DNA of 64,000 nucleotides from Corynebacterium sp. HMSC036D02 (GCF_001836165.1 NZ_KV827649.1:37628-101627); one strand, 5' to 3'; shown: positions 1-8,731, counted from the first letter of the stretch. The notes: generated by a model not told the origin, from the letters alone. Program-made: numbers and translations.

Positions 1-2
1 AC

Positions 3-206
3 GCTAACGGTGAGCTCACCTACGCCGAGTTCCACCGCACGATGGGTGATTGGGTACGAGCACTGCAGGCTCGCGGTTCTTTCGAGATCTGCAACCTCAT
101 TGAACCCGAGTGGCCAGAGGGCCTCGACATCACTTGGGGCCAGTGGTCTCCTGAGCGAGGTGCGGTCTTTCCCGGTACCGCCATCTTCGTGTGCGAAGCA
201 CGTTAG
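3..206 (+). CDS. Class I SAM-dependent methyltransferase, C-terminal fragment
   Basis: This open frame enters from the left edge and ends at TAG 204-206, leaving 67 residues. It contains FHRTMGDWVRAL, then EPEWPEG, then WGQWSPERGA and FPGTAIFV. That order is typical of the C-terminus of class I methyltransferases, where the last strands follow the SAM-binding fold. The glycine-rich SAM motif lies outside the window, so the substrate cannot be judged. It lies on the same strand as the RDD protein and ends 60 nt before it. The family call comes from motif memory. Confidence 0.7.
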   Translation, partial: ANGELTYAEFHRTMGDWVRALQARGSFEICNLIEPEWPEGLDITWGQWSPERGAVFPGTAIFVCEAR

Positions 207-253
207 GTCAGACACTGCCTCCCCTGGTATCGAATCAATCGGCTGCAGCGAAC

Positions 254-259
254 TAAGCT
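254..259 (+). promoter_or_regulatory. -10 box TAAGCT, leaderless start of RDD gene
   Basis: TAAGCT is followed by exactly 7 nt and then ATG 267. There is no purine-rich ribosome binding site. This spacing would put the transcription start on the start codon. It is inferred from the corynebacterial TAnnnT consensus. Confidence 0.5.
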
Positions 260-266
260 GACAGGC

Positions 267-737
267 ATGCTTCTAGAACGCCTCGGGATTTTCGTGCGCC
301 GCACAGTGGCCTGGTGGATTGATGCCTTTCTCGCCGCCGCCATCATCGTGGCGCTCAAGTGGCTTATCAACCTCATCACCGATGGAGTGCTAACCGGCCG
401 AGCGGGCGCGGTCTATGACATCGTCGCCCTTGCGCTCGTCTTCTACGTCTTCCGAGTGTGGATTGAGGCTGCAAAGCAGACCTCCCTGGGCAAGTGGTCG
501 CTGAGGCTAGAGGTTATTGCTGAGCATCCCGGAATCGGCAGCGCAGCCGTTCGCAACAGCTGGCTCCTCCTCACACTTCTGGCATTGACAGGACTCCCCT
601 TCGTGGAGGCAACCATCCTGGGCATCCTCGGTCTCAGTGTCCTGCTGCTGGGACAAACCCCATTCGACCTCCTTGCCGGGTGCTTGGTCGAGCGCCGCAC
701 GCCCACCGAGGACGAGCGCGCGGTGGGCTTAACCTAA
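267..737 (+). CDS. RDD family membrane protein
   Basis: The 156-residue protein begins with the arginine-rich segment and membrane helix typical of RDD proteins (FVRRTVAWWIDAFL, residues about 9-22). Further hydrophobic segments lie near residues 50-66, 95-112 and 116-138. RDD proteins are small integral membrane proteins. A few act as ion exchangers, but most have no assigned role. ATG 267 is chosen because a -10-like box sits 7 nt upstream and no Shine-Dalgarno is present. The gene ends 3 nt before the convergent polA stop, so the two share almost no terminator space. Confidence 0.75.
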   Translation: MLLERLGIFVRRTVAWWIDAFLAAAIIVALKWLINLITDGVLTGRAGAVYDIVALALVFYVFRVWIEAAKQTSLGKWSLRLEVIAEHPGIGSAAVRNSWLLLTLLALTGLPFVEATILGILGLSVLLLGQTPFDLLAGCLVERRTPTEDERAVGLT

Positions 738-740
738 GGC

Positions 741-3383
741 CTAGTGCGCCGCGGCATCCCAGTTCTTACCCACACCAACGGAGACTTCAAGGGGCACAGT
801 CAACCCGATAGCCTTGTCCATCTCTCGCTCCAAGATGCGCTGCACGTCCTCCGCTTCGCCGGGAGCCACCTCCACGACAAGCTCATCGTGAACCTGGAGC
901 AGCACACGCGATGCTAAACCTTCAAGCGCCCTGTCCACGCGGATCATGGCCACCTTGATGATGTCTGCTGCAGTTCCCTGGATGGGTGCATTCAAAGCAG
1001 CTCGCTCCGCATTTTCACGGGCAACACGATTATCAGAGTTCAGCTCCGGTAAGTAGCGGCGACGCCCAAAGACCGTGGAGGTGTAGCCATCCTTTCGGGC
1101 CTGCACGACAACTTCGTCGAGGTAACGCTTGACGCCACCGAAGCGCTCGAAATAGCTCTCCATAATCTCTTTGGCCTCACGCGCCGGAATTCCCAGCTGT
1201 TGCGATAGGCCGAAGGCGGAGAGACCATAGACCAAGCCATAGGACATGGCCTTGACTCGGCGGCGCAGCTCCGGGGTTACCTCATCCACCGGAACGTCAA
1301 AGACCTTGGAGCCGACATAGTTGTGGAGGTCCTCACCTTCGCGGTAGGCCTCAATAAGCCCCGGATCAGCGGAGAGGTGCGCCATGACGCGCATCTCAAT
1401 CTGTGAGTAGTCAGCCGTAATCAAGGTCTCGTAGCCTTCACCAACCACGAAGGCCGAACGGATCTGGCGTCCAGCCTCCGTGCGCACCGGGATATTCTGC
1501 AGGTTCGGCTCCGTCGACGACAAGCGTCCGGTTGAGGTCACCGTCTGATTAAACGTGGTATGAATACGACCATCTGGCTGAATGGTCTTGATGAGCCCCT
1601 CCAGCGTCGTCTTCATCTTCTGGTACTCGCGGTGCGCCAGCAGGTGGTCTAGGAACGGGTGCGGGTGCGTGGCAGCAAGCTGCTCAATTTCCTTAGCGGC
1701 GGTCGAATAACCTGTCTTAGTCTTCTTCGTCTTCGGCATATCGAAGGTATCGAAGAGCACCGCCTGCAACTGCTTCGGGGAGTTCAGATTAAGTGATTCA
1801 TCACCAGCCAACTCGCGGGCGGCGCGTTCCTGCTCATTGACCTGCTCAATGAAGGCATCGCGCTGCGTTTCCAAGACGTCTCGGTCGACCGCAATACCAG
1901 CGGCCTCCATCTGGGCCAGGATGCTCACGAGTGGCAACTCAAGGTCTGTATACAGCTCGAAGGAGTCAATCTCCTGGAGTTGACGCGTCAGTTCTGCTGC
2001 TAGTTCCATAATGGCAGCGGCCTGATCCACCAGCGGGTTTTCATCCAAGATGGAAAGCTGCTCTGTCGCTGCTCCCAGGGACTTCTGCAGATGGCGCTGG
2101 TACACGTCCGTCAACGCATACGTGCGCTGACCCGGACGCAGGAGGTAGGCAGCGAGGGCTGTGTCATGGGCGATTCCGCGCAGTTCGATCCCTCGCCCCG
2201 CCAGCATGTGCCAAGCAGCCTTTGCCTCGTGCAAATACTTCGGCGCATCTGACGACAACCACGCGGCGAGCGCGGCGTCGTCCTCAGCATCGAGATCTGC
2301 TAACTCAATCTGGCGGCCCTCAAAGGAGGAATCAACCAGTGCCAGTGCCGCAGCATCACCCGCGCCCGGGGTCCCATCGCCCTGCACGAATACCGCGACA
2401 TGTTCCTTGCCCTTGATCCACTCAGTCAGCCGTGTATCCACCACGGTCACCGTTACCTCTGGTGCTTCCTCTACCGCAGCAGCCTCGGCGGCGGCGTCAT
2501 GAGGAACGGCGTTGAGGACTCGCTCGCGCAAGTTGGTACCAAACTCCAGCTCATCGAAACGTGCCGCGACTTCGTTGGCGACCGCACCCTTGAATTCCAA
2601 ATCCGCCGGGCCGACCTCTAGGTCCATATCCGTCACCATCTGGGTGAGCTGTCGGTTGAGCTTGACCTGCTCGATGCGATCGCGGAAGTTCTGCCCCGCC
2701 ACGCCCTTGATTTCTTCGGCATGCTCGATGAGGCCATCGAGGGAGCCATACTGGGTAATCCACTTCGTGGCGGTTTTCTCCCCCACCTTAGGGACAGACG
2801 GCAGGTTATCGGAAGGGTCGCCGCGCAGGGCTGCGAAATCTGGGTATTGCTTGGGGCTCAGGCCGTACTTCTCCTTCACCGCCTCTGGAGTGAAGCGATG
2901 CAGCTTGGACACCCCACGCATGGGATAGAGGACGGTCGTGGAGTCGTCGACAAGCTGCAGATAGTCGCGGTCACCAGTGACCAAGAAGGTCTCATAATCT
3001 GCGCCCGCCTCGGTGGACAACGTGGCCACGATGTCATCTGCCTCGAAATTCTCGCGCGAGAGCGTGGTGATTCCCAGCGTTTCCAGCACGTCCCGGATGA
3101 GCTCAACTTGGCCGCGGAACTCTTCGGGGGCGGCCTCACGCTGCGCCTTGTACTCGGGGAACATGTCAGTGCGAAAGGTCTTGCGGCCCACATCGAAAGC
3201 TACAGCGACGAAGTCTGGCTTCTCCTCGGCCAGGATATTCGCCAACATGGAAAGGAATCCGTACACAGCGTTCGTGTGCTGGCCGCCCGAGGTTGAAAAG
3301 TTCTCCGCGGGCAGTGCATAAAATGCGCGAAAGGCCATGGAGTGGCCGTCAATGAGCAAGAGTCGGGGCTGAGAAGTAGTCAC
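741..3383 (-). CDS. polA: DNA polymerase I
   Basis: DNA polymerase I fills gaps in excision repair and removes Okazaki primers. The protein has about 880 residues. An N-terminal 5'-3' exonuclease domain (LLLIDGHSMAFRAFYALP, about 1-290) is followed by a degenerate 3'-5' exonuclease-like domain (about 300-480) without a DxE ligand motif. The polymerase domain follows, with motif A TADYSQIEMRVMAH, motif B RRRVKAMSYGLVYG and motif C VHDEL. Proofreading is therefore probably absent, as in other actinobacterial PolA. I chose GTG 3383 because a TAGGAT box lies 7 nt upstream, which suggests a leaderless mRNA. ATGs at 3392 and 3407 are alternatives, but the first lies partly inside that box. Confidence 0.95.
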   Translation of the reverse strand: MTTSQPRLLLIDGHSMAFRAFYALPAENFSTSGGQHTNAVYGFLSMLANILAEEKPDFVAVAFDVGRKTFRTDMFPEYKAQREAAPEEFRGQVELIRDVLETLGITTLSRENFEADDIVATLSTEAGADYETFLVTGDRDYLQLVDDSTTVLYPMRGVSKLHRFTPEAVKEKYGLSPKQYPDFAALRGDPSDNLPSVPKVGEKTATKWITQYGSLDGLIEHAEEIKGVAGQNFRDRIEQVKLNRQLTQMVTDMDLEVGPADLEFKGAVANEVAARFDELEFGTNLRERVLNAVPHDAAAEAAAVEEAPEVTVTVVDTRLTEWIKGKEHVAVFVQGDGTPGAGDAAALALVDSSFEGRQIELADLDAEDDAALAAWLSSDAPKYLHEAKAAWHMLAGRGIELRGIAHDTALAAYLLRPGQRTYALTDVYQRHLQKSLGAATEQLSILDENPLVDQAAAIMELAAELTRQLQEIDSFELYTDLELPLVSILAQMEAAGIAVDRDVLETQRDAFIEQVNEQERAARELAGDESLNLNSPKQLQAVLFDTFDMPKTKKTKTGYSTAAKEIEQLAATHPHPFLDHLLAHREYQKMKTTLEGLIKTIQPDGRIHTTFNQTVTSTGRLSSTEPNLQNIPVRTEAGRQIRSAFVVGEGYETLITADYSQIEMRVMAHLSADPGLIEAYREGEDLHNYVGSKVFDVPVDEVTPELRRRVKAMSYGLVYGLSAFGLSQQLGIPAREAKEIMESYFERFGGVKRYLDEVVVQARKDGYTSTVFGRRRYLPELNSDNRVARENAERAALNAPIQGTAADIIKVAMIRVDRALEGLASRVLLQVHDELVVEVAPGEAEDVQRILEREMDKAIGLTVPLEVSVGVGKNWDAAAH

Positions 3384-3390
3384 CCGGCCC

Positions 3391-3396
3391 ATCCTA
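3391..3396 (-). promoter_or_regulatory. -10 box TAGGAT of polA (leaderless)
   Basis: On the minus strand TAGGAT is followed by the 7 nt GGGCCGG and then GTG 3383. The predicted transcription start is the G of the start codon. The upstream ATG 3392 overlaps the box, which argues against its use. Confidence 0.55.
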
Positions 3397-3465
3397 ACGT
3401 GTTGCATGGAGCGGCACCGTTGAGGGCCTTAGGCAGGCAATTAGGTTCACGTTGGTCTACTGCGC

Positions 3466-3471
3466 TACTAT
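3466..3471 (+). promoter_or_regulatory. -10 box TACTAT of tRNA-Leu
   Basis: TACTAT lies 12 nt before the mature 5' end of the tRNA at 3484. It matches the corynebacterial TAnnnT pattern. No clear -35 box is visible, only a TTCACG at 3446-3451 with short spacing. Confidence 0.5.
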
Positions 3472-3483
3472 CGTTGCTTGTGC

Positions 3484-3557
3484 GCCCCTGTAGCCCAATT
3501 GGCAGAGGCAACGGATTCAAAACCCGTGTAGTGTGAGTTCGAGTCTCACCAGGGGCA
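3484..3557 (+). tRNA. tRNA-Leu (anticodon CAA)
   Basis: The cloverleaf can be drawn by hand. The acceptor stem is GCCCCTG/CAGGGGC and the D stem GCC/GGC. The anticodon loop TTCAAAA gives anticodon CAA, which reads UUG. The T arm is GTGAG-TTCGAGT-CTCAC, and the discriminator is A3557. The encoded 3' sequence is CAA, not CCA, so CCA must be added enzymatically. The anticodon stem has an A-C mismatch next to the loop. The variable region is only about 5 nt, whereas most bacterial tRNA-Leu have a long variable arm. I recall similar 74-nt tRNA-Leu(CAA) genes in other actinobacteria. The short form means the leucine assignment rests on the anticodon and discriminator base. Confidence 0.92.
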
Positions 3558-3564
3558 CAATGTC

Positions 3565-3604
3565 ACCCCACAACAGAGTCTGTTGTGGGGTGTTAGCGTT
3601 TTTT
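3565..3604 (+). terminator. Rho-independent terminator after tRNA-Leu
   Basis: An 11-bp perfect stem (ACCCCACAACA at 3565-3575 with TGTTGTGGGGT at 3581-3591) has a 5-nt loop. A T-rich stretch follows, ending in a six-T run at 3599-3604. It begins 8 nt after the tRNA. Confidence 0.75.
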
Positions 3605-3626
3605 CAACTGAGAGGAACCCGTTTCT

Positions 3627-3902
3627 ATGCGTCGCACTATCATCGCTTTGAGCACCGCGGTTGCCCTTACTCTGGGTGGTACCACCGTGGCTACCGCTGC
3701 AGAATCGAGCGCTAATAAAGAGGTCCTTCCCAAGATCGAAGGTTCCTCCTACTACCAAGAGCTGCGTAAATCTGCGGCTTTCTCGGATGATCCGCAGCTC
3801 AACACTTTCGCCACTGTGCTTCTCGATGGCCTTGTAGGCCTCGCTGCCTTCGCCATCTTGGGTTCAATCTACGGCGAGATAGCTAAGCGCCTGCCCATGT
3901 AA
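3627..3902 (+). CDS. Small secreted protein with C-terminal hydrophobic helix
   Basis: Function is unknown. The 91-residue protein has an N-terminal signal peptide (two arginines, hydrophobic core, likely cut after TVATAA near residue 25). A short charged region follows, then a hydrophobic segment around residues 63-82 (LLDGLVGLAAFAILGSIYG), and the end is basic (KRLPM). GAGAGGAA upstream of ATG 3627 is a plausible ribosome binding site. The architecture resembles the two tandem secreted proteins at 34.4-35.0 kb, though similarity outside the signal peptide is weak. It may be an envelope or mycomembrane protein; that is inference. It stands alone after the tRNA terminator. Confidence 0.65.
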   Translation: MRRTIIALSTAVALTLGGTTVATAAESSANKEVLPKIEGSSYYQELRKSAAFSDDPQLNTFATVLLDGLVGLAAFAILGSIYGEIAKRLPM

Positions 3903-4038
3903 AAGGCGTATAACCTTCCGTAAATTGAATAGTTTGCATAAGCCTGTTGTGCGGTGAGAGAATAAAAAGTCATCTGCTCACCCACTCTTCCCGGCACGGC
4001 AATCCCACCGGGTAGACAGTCAAGGTTACTTTCGGTTT

Positions 4039-4854
4039 ATGCATTATCTTTTTAACGCCATTCGCGGCGCCCTCATTGGCATGGCCGAGTTAGTCCCCGG
4101 AATCTCCGGCGGCACCGTTGCGCTCATCGTCGGCATCTATGAGCGCGCTTTGCATAACGCCAATGATCTCATCTCCGGCCGTTTCAAGAAGGTCGAATGG
4201 GGCTTCCTCGTCTCCGTAGCCGTCGGCATGTTCGCCGCTGTTTTCGGTTTCTCCACGATCCTCCATAACTTTGTGGAGGGTCAGGTTTCGCTATCCAGCG
4301 CCCTCTTCCTCGGCATGGTCGCCGTCTCCATCGTCGTGCCACTGAGCATGATGTCGCGTTTTTCTCCCGCGTCCATCGCCGCGCTTGTTATCGCCGCCGT
4401 CGCAATCTTCTTCGTCACCGGCTTCACCTCCACCCCAGTAGAAGACCCCAACCTTGTCGTGGTCTTCATAGCGGCCATGGTGGCTGTGTGTGCGCTCGTT
4501 CTTCCTGGTGTCTCAGGCTCCCTTATCTTGCTGACGATGGGCCTCTACGCGCCGATCATCGGTGCAGTCTCGGACCGCAACATGATCGTCGTGGGTGTCT
4601 TCGCACTCGGCGCGGTGTGCGGCCTCGCGGCTTTCGTCAAGGTGTTGAACTACCTGCTGGATAATCACCGCGATATCACCCTCGCGGCCATGGCCGGCTT
4701 CATGCTCGGCTCCCTGCGCGCGTTGTGGCCGTGGGGCGCTGACCAAGATGCTTCCACACCGCTCATCCTGCTTATGTTCGCGATTGGCGGCATCATCGTG
4801 GCCATTTTCATCGTTGTGGACCGGCGCAAAGCCGCAAGCTACCAAGAGAGTTAA
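4039..4854 (+). CDS. DUF368 membrane protein (PopT-like polyprenyl-phosphate transporter)
   Basis: The 271-residue polytopic membrane protein opens with the DUF368 signature (IRGALIGMAELVPGISGGTVALI, residues about 7-29). It repeats a related motif in the second half (LVLPGVSGSLILL). DUF368 proteins, together with DedA proteins, have been shown in other bacteria to recycle undecaprenyl phosphate across the membrane. In a mycolic-acid bacterium the substrate could be decaprenyl phosphate, which is inference. The stop codon lies 3 nt before the next start, so the gene is co-transcribed with an amino-acid ABC transporter. That pairing has no obvious functional explanation. Confidence 0.8.
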   Translation: MHYLFNAIRGALIGMAELVPGISGGTVALIVGIYERALHNANDLISGRFKKVEWGFLVSVAVGMFAAVFGFSTILHNFVEGQVSLSSALFLGMVAVSIVVPLSMMSRFSPASIAALVIAAVAIFFVTGFTSTPVEDPNLVVVFIAAMVAVCALVLPGVSGSLILLTMGLYAPIIGAVSDRNMIVVGVFALGAVCGLAAFVKVLNYLLDNHRDITLAAMAGFMLGSLRALWPWGADQDASTPLILLMFAIGGIIVAIFIVVDRRKAASYQES

Positions 4855-4857
4855 AGC

Positions 4858-5739
4858 ATGATTAAGAAAACGGGCATCGTGGGCGTCGTCGGAGCACTTG
4901 CCGCTACTGTTCTTTCCGGCTGCGTCACCAACGAGGAGCCGGCGCTGCCAGAAGGCTGGTCCGAGCCCAACGTGGAGAAAGTTCCCGAGATTGCCGCGAT
5001 GTATGAGGACGCAGATGGAGTCCTCACCGTGGGCACGAACCCACCATTCGCACCTTTCGAGTTCAAGGATTCCGATGGCTCGATCATCGGCTTGGAAATG
5101 GACCTAGCCAATGCAGTCGCCCAAGTGTTGGGGCTCGAGTTCCAGCCGGTAGAGCAAGACTTCTCCATGATCTTGCCGGCGGTTCAGTCGGGACAGATTG
5201 ATCTCGGCGGTTCCGGGTTCACCGATACCGAAGAGCGCCGGGAGAACTTCGATTTCGTCGACATCCTCTACGCCGGTATTCAGTGGGCCAAGCTCACCGA
5301 TGGCCCCCACGAGGTAGACCCATCTAACCCTTGTGGCCTCACCGTCGCGGTGCAACGCACCACGGTGTCGGAGACCGACGATCTGCGCCCCAAACAGGAG
5401 GCCTGCGATGGCAATCTGACCATCCTGCCCTATGACACAAGCGATAACGCCGCTCTTGCGGTTTTGATGGGCCGCGCGGATGCGCTCTCAGCAGATTCAC
5501 CAGTCTCTGCTTGGGCTGTCAACCGCTCAGATGGACGTATGTCCATGGTCGGCGAGATGTTCGACGCCGCGCCCTACGGCTTCGCCGTCCCGAAGGATTC
5601 CGACCTCGGCCCTGCCGTAGCGGCGGCGCTCCAGCATCTCATCGATACCGGGGCATACGCCGAAATTCTCGATAAATGGGGTGTTAACGACGGACTCGTC
5701 GAACACGCAATGATTAACGAAAGGCCGATCAATGACTAA
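4858..5739 (+). CDS. Amino-acid ABC transporter substrate-binding lipoprotein
   Basis: The 293-residue protein has a lipoprotein signal with lipobox LSGC at C22. The mature part starts with the family 3 solute-binding fold: TVGTNPPFAPFEF, then GLEMDLANAVA, and later SGFTDTEERRENFDFV. It should capture a polar amino acid outside the membrane and pass it to the permease and ATPase encoded directly downstream. Two cysteines in the mature part (NPCGL and QEACDG) could form a disulfide. The gene overlaps the permease by 8 nt. The substrate cannot be fixed from sequence. Confidence 0.88.
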   Translation: MIKKTGIVGVVGALAATVLSGCVTNEEPALPEGWSEPNVEKVPEIAAMYEDADGVLTVGTNPPFAPFEFKDSDGSIIGLEMDLANAVAQVLGLEFQPVEQDFSMILPAVQSGQIDLGGSGFTDTEERRENFDFVDILYAGIQWAKLTDGPHEVDPSNPCGLTVAVQRTTVSETDDLRPKQEACDGNLTILPYDTSDNAALAVLMGRADALSADSPVSAWAVNRSDGRMSMVGEMFDAAPYGFAVPKDSDLGPAVAAALQHLIDTGAYAEILDKWGVNDGLVEHAMINERPIND

Positions 5740-6685
5740 CTCCTCTCTCCCAGCAGCGTCGGAGTCGTCGGCTTCGACTACCCCAGAAAAGATCGAAGCC
5801 CGCCCACTGCGCCACCCTTGGCGCTGGGTCTTTGCTACCCTCCTCGCGTTGCTTGCCGTATGGTTCATCATCTCCTCGGCGCGCAATGAAGCCTTCGGAT
5901 GGGGAACCTACTTCCAGTATCTTTTCGATACTCGGATTGCCACCGCTGCACTGCACACCATTGCTATTACGATTCTGGCGATGATCATTGGCGTCGTGGG
6001 CGGTGCGGCCCTCGCGGTGATGCGTATGTCCCCTAACCCTGTGCTGGGTGGCGTGTCGTGGGTCTTCCTGTGGCTCTTCCGTGGCACCCCAATCTACGTA
6101 CAGCTGGTCTTCTGGGGTCTACTTTCGGCCCTCTATCAATCCATCAACCTTGGATTCACAGAGATTTCCCTCACCGAGGTACTTAATAACGCATTCCTCC
6201 TGTCGGTTTTGGGCTTGGGCCTAAACGAGGCCGCGTACATGGCGGAGATTGTCCGCTCCGGTATCTCTTCTGTTCCGGAGGGCCAAAAGGAAGCCAGCAA
6301 GGCCTTGGGAATGGGCTGGTGGATGACCATGCGCCGCACGGTGCTCCCGCAGGCCATGCGCATCATCATCCCGCCGACTGGCAACGAGTTTATTTCACTG
6401 CTCAAGACTTCTTCTCTTGTCGTGGCAATTCCCTACACGGCGGAGATTTTTGGCCGCGCCACGGACATTTCCGCTGCGCTCTTCGAGCCCATCCCCCTGC
6501 TCATGGTCGCGGCGACGTGGTACCTGGCCATCACTTCCCTGCTCATGGTGGGCCAGTACTTCTTGGAGCGCCGCTTTGAGCGCGGCGCCACCCGCGAGCT
6601 CACCGGCCGCCAGCTGGCCGCGCTTGCGGACGCCGAAGGAACTATCCCCCGCAACGTCTCTGTCATCCCGGAGGTAAAGAACTAA
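5732..6685 (+). CDS. Amino-acid ABC transporter permease
   Basis: The 317-residue polytopic membrane protein belongs to the HisM/GlnP family. A cytoplasmic N-terminus of about 30 residues leads into several membrane spans. It carries the EAA loop that docks on the ATPase ([20 protein letters not shown] followed by LG). It overlaps the binding-protein gene by 8 nt and the ATPase gene by 1 nt (TAATG), so all three are translationally coupled. It probably forms a homodimer, since there is only one permease gene. Confidence 0.9.
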   Translation: MTNSSLPAASESSASTTPEKIEARPLRHPWRWVFATLLALLAVWFIISSARNEAFGWGTYFQYLFDTRIATAALHTIAITILAMIIGVVGGAALAVMRMSPNPVLGGVSWVFLWLFRGTPIYVQLVFWGLLSALYQSINLGFTEISLTEVLNNAFLLSVLGLGLNEAAYMAEIVRSGISSVPEGQKEASKALGMGWWMTMRRTVLPQAMRIIIPPTGNEFISLLKTSSLVVAIPYTAEIFGRATDISAALFEPIPLLMVAATWYLAITSLLMVGQYFLERRFERGATRELTGRQLAALADAEGTIPRNVSVIPEVKN

Positions 6686-7449
6686 TGCCGACTCCCATGA
6701 TTTCCGCGCAGAATGTGCACAAGTCTTTCGGCCAGCTCGAAGTTCTCAAAGGTATCGACCTCACCGTCATGCCTGGCGAGGTCACGTGCCTACTGGGCCC
6801 CTCTGGTTCCGGTAAGTCCACCTTCCTACGCTGCTGTAATCACCTGGAGAAGGTCACGGCCGGCCGCCTCTACATCGACGGCGAACTCATCGGTTTCCGC
6901 GAGCGCAATGGCGTGCTTTATGAAATCTCCGAGAAGGAAGCTGCAGCCCAGCGCCAAGATATCGGCATGGTCTTCCAGCAGTTCAATCTGTTTAGCCATC
7001 GCACCGTGCTGGAGAACATCATCGAGGCCCCCGTCCAGGTAAAGAAGCAGAGCCCGGAGCAGGCGAAGAAGAAGGCCATGGAGCTGCTGGAAAAGGTTGG
7101 CCTCGCGCACAAGGCGGATGCCTACCCGGTACAGCTCTCTGGTGGTCAGCAGCAGCGTGTCGCCATTGCCCGCGCGGTTGCCATGGACCCGAAGCTCATG
7201 CTTTTCGACGAACCCACCTCGGCCCTCGACCCCGAGCTCGTCGGTGAGGTGCTCCGCGTGATGAAGGAACTTGCCGCCGATGGCATGACCATGCTCGTCG
7301 TGACCCACGAGATGGGCTTTGCCCGGGAGGTCGCCGACAACATCGTCTTCATGGACGGCGGCAGCGTCATCGAAACCGGCACCCCGGAGCAGGTCTTGGA
7401 CAATCCTCAGCACCAACGGACGAAGGATTTCCTCTCTTCGCTCTTGTAG
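6685..7449 (+). CDS. Amino-acid ABC transporter ATP-binding protein
   Basis: The 254-residue protein contains all ABC ATPase landmarks: Walker [11 protein letters not shown]-loop VFQQFNLF, signature LSGGQQQR, Walker [15 protein letters not shown] and H-loop VTHEMGFA. It belongs to the polar amino-acid uptake group (GlnQ/HisP type) and drives import by the permease upstream. It is the last gene of the DUF368-transporter operon. A strong hairpin that can serve both strands lies before the convergent nusB. Confidence 0.92.
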   Translation: MPTPMISAQNVHKSFGQLEVLKGIDLTVMPGEVTCLLGPSGSGKSTFLRCCNHLEKVTAGRLYIDGELIGFRERNGVLYEISEKEAAAQRQDIGMVFQQFNLFSHRTVLENIIEAPVQVKKQSPEQAKKKAMELLEKVGLAHKADAYPVQLSGGQQQRVAIARAVAMDPKLMLFDEPTSALDPELVGEVLRVMKELAADGMTMLVVTHEMGFAREVADNIVFMDGGSVIETGTPEQVLDNPQHQRTKDFLSSLL

Positions 7450-7488
7450 AACGCTTGGGCAGTTCTCTACTTGAACCCGTCCAAGACA

Positions 7489-7528
7489 AAACTCCGGCCA
7501 GTCCGCAAAGGGTAACTGGCCGGAGTTT
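7489..7528 (+). terminator. Bidirectional hairpin terminator between ABC operon and nusB
   Basis: A 14-bp perfect inverted repeat (AAACTCCGGCCAGT at 7489-7502 with ACTGGCCGGAGTTT at 7515-7528) surrounds a 12-nt loop. The ends are A/T-rich on both sides, so it could end transcription from either direction. It sits between two convergent operons. Confidence 0.75.
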
Positions 7529-7553
7529 CGGGCTTCAGGGAAAGACGTGGGCT

Positions 7554-8084
7554 CTACTCGGAGTCGCCTTCGTCTTCCGCAGTCTCAGCGGGCTCTTCGG
7601 ACTCCTCGGAAGAGGCCGAGGCCATCGGGCTATCCGCAGACTGGGATTGGATGACGTCATCCAGCACCGCGTGGATATAAGGCGCGGCCTTGTCATTAGA
7701 GTATTCGGAAGCAAGCTCCACGCCTTCAACAAGCGCGGTAGCGTTCGGAACATCCGCGTTGAAGAGGATTTCCCATACCGATACGCGCATGATCGCGCGG
7801 TCAACGGCGGGAATGCGCTCGAGCGACCACTCGCTGGAGAGGTAACGAGCAATCGCATCGTCGATGGCATCCAGCTCTTCAGCTGCTCCACTGACAATTT
7901 CGCGGGTGTAGTCCGCGATCGGCGCCACGCCGTTTTCCGGATCACGAGCAAGCTCGACGCGGTCTTCCACGATAGCTACCGGATCAACGTCGCGTGATTC
8001 TGCCTCGAAGAGAATATCCGCAGCTCGGCGGCGCGCGCGGTAGCGCGCGGTGTGCCGCTTATAGTTTGGCTCTGGTTGGGTCAT
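7554..8084 (-). CDS. nusB: Transcription antitermination protein NusB
   Basis: The 176-residue protein has the NusB core: [15 protein letters not shown] near the N-terminus, then [15 protein letters not shown] and AALVEG-type and [15 protein letters not shown] segments. NusB binds boxA RNA with NusE/S10 and supports rRNA antitermination. ATG 8084 is chosen because it starts at [15 protein letters not shown], and only 1 nt separates it from the efp stop. The C-terminus carries an acidic Ser/Glu-rich tail of about 25 residues. Such tails occur in some actinobacterial NusB proteins but are not part of the fold. Confidence 0.93.
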   Translation of the reverse strand: MTQPEPNYKRHTARYRARRRAADILFEAESRDVDPVAIVEDRVELARDPENGVAPIADYTREIVSGAAEELDAIDDAIARYLSSEWSLERIPAVDRAIMRVSVWEILFNADVPNATALVEGVELASEYSNDKAAPYIHAVLDDVIQSQSADSPMASASSEESEEPAETAEDEGDSE

Positions 8085-8085
8085 T

Positions 8086-8649
8086 TTAGTTGTTGACGCG
8101 GGAGAGGTATTCGCCGGTACGGGTATCGATCTTAAGAACGTTTCCGATCTCGATGAACAGCGGAACCTGGATCTCGGCGCCGGTCTCGAGTGTCGCCGGC
8201 TTGGTGCCGCCGTTGGAGCGGTCACCCTGCAGACCCGGCTCGGTGTGCTCAACCTTCAGGTCAACGGAGATCGGCAGCTCGCCGAACAGAGCCTCGCCGT
8301 CATGGAAGGAGACCTGCACGCGCATGTTTTCCAGGAGGAACTTGCCAGCGTCGCCGAACTTATCAAACGGCAGCTCGTACTGCTCGTAGGTCTTATCATC
8401 CATGACCACGTAGTTCTGGCCATCGTTGTACAGGTAGGTCATGTCGCGGCGGTCAACGTTGGCGGTCTCCACCTTCACGCCAGCGTTAAAGGTCTTGTCG
8501 GTGACCTTGCCAGAGACCACATCCTTGAGCTTGGTACGCACGAATGCAGGACCCTTGCCAGGCTTGACGTGCTGGAATTCAACGATCTGCTGCAGCTTGT
8601 TGTCGATCTTCAGAACGAGGCCGTTCTTGAAATCAGTGGTATCTGCCAT
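8086..8649 (-). CDS. efp: Translation elongation factor P
   Basis: The 187-residue EF-P rescues ribosomes stalled at polyproline. The tip loop reads PGKGP with Lys32 at the tip. This palindromic PGKGP loop is known from actinobacterial EF-P that works without lysine modification, studied in C. glutamicum. No epmA/epmB or earP gene lies nearby. All three OB/KOW-like domains appear present. GGGAG lies ahead of ATG 8649. The gene sits between pepQ and nusB, the standard corynebacterial order. Confidence 0.95.
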   Translation of the reverse strand: MADTTDFKNGLVLKIDNKLQQIVEFQHVKPGKGPAFVRTKLKDVVSGKVTDKTFNAGVKVETANVDRRDMTYLYNDGQNYVVMDDKTYEQYELPFDKFGDAGKFLLENMRVQVSFHDGEALFGELPISVDLKVEHTEPGLQGDRSNGGTKPATLETGAEIQVPLFIEIGNVLKIDTRTGEYLSRVNN

Positions 8650-8711
8650 GAAATGACTCTCCCAAATTACTTGTAGTCGAAACTATGAAAACAGTGTCTA
8701 AGCATACCTCA

Positions 8712-8731
8712 CGCGCCGCACCAGCGGCGCG
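8712..8731 (-). terminator. GC-rich hairpin between pepQ and efp
   Basis: An 8-bp perfect stem (CGCGCCGC/GCGGCGCG) has a 4-nt loop and lies 12 nt past the pepQ stop. No T-run follows, so it may be a partial terminator or an mRNA-stabilising hairpin rather than a full stop. Confidence 0.45.

Noticed and set aside
3484..3640. tRNA-Leu as a phage or island attachment site
   Set aside because: No integrase, no repeat of the tRNA 3' end and no compositional break are seen nearby.
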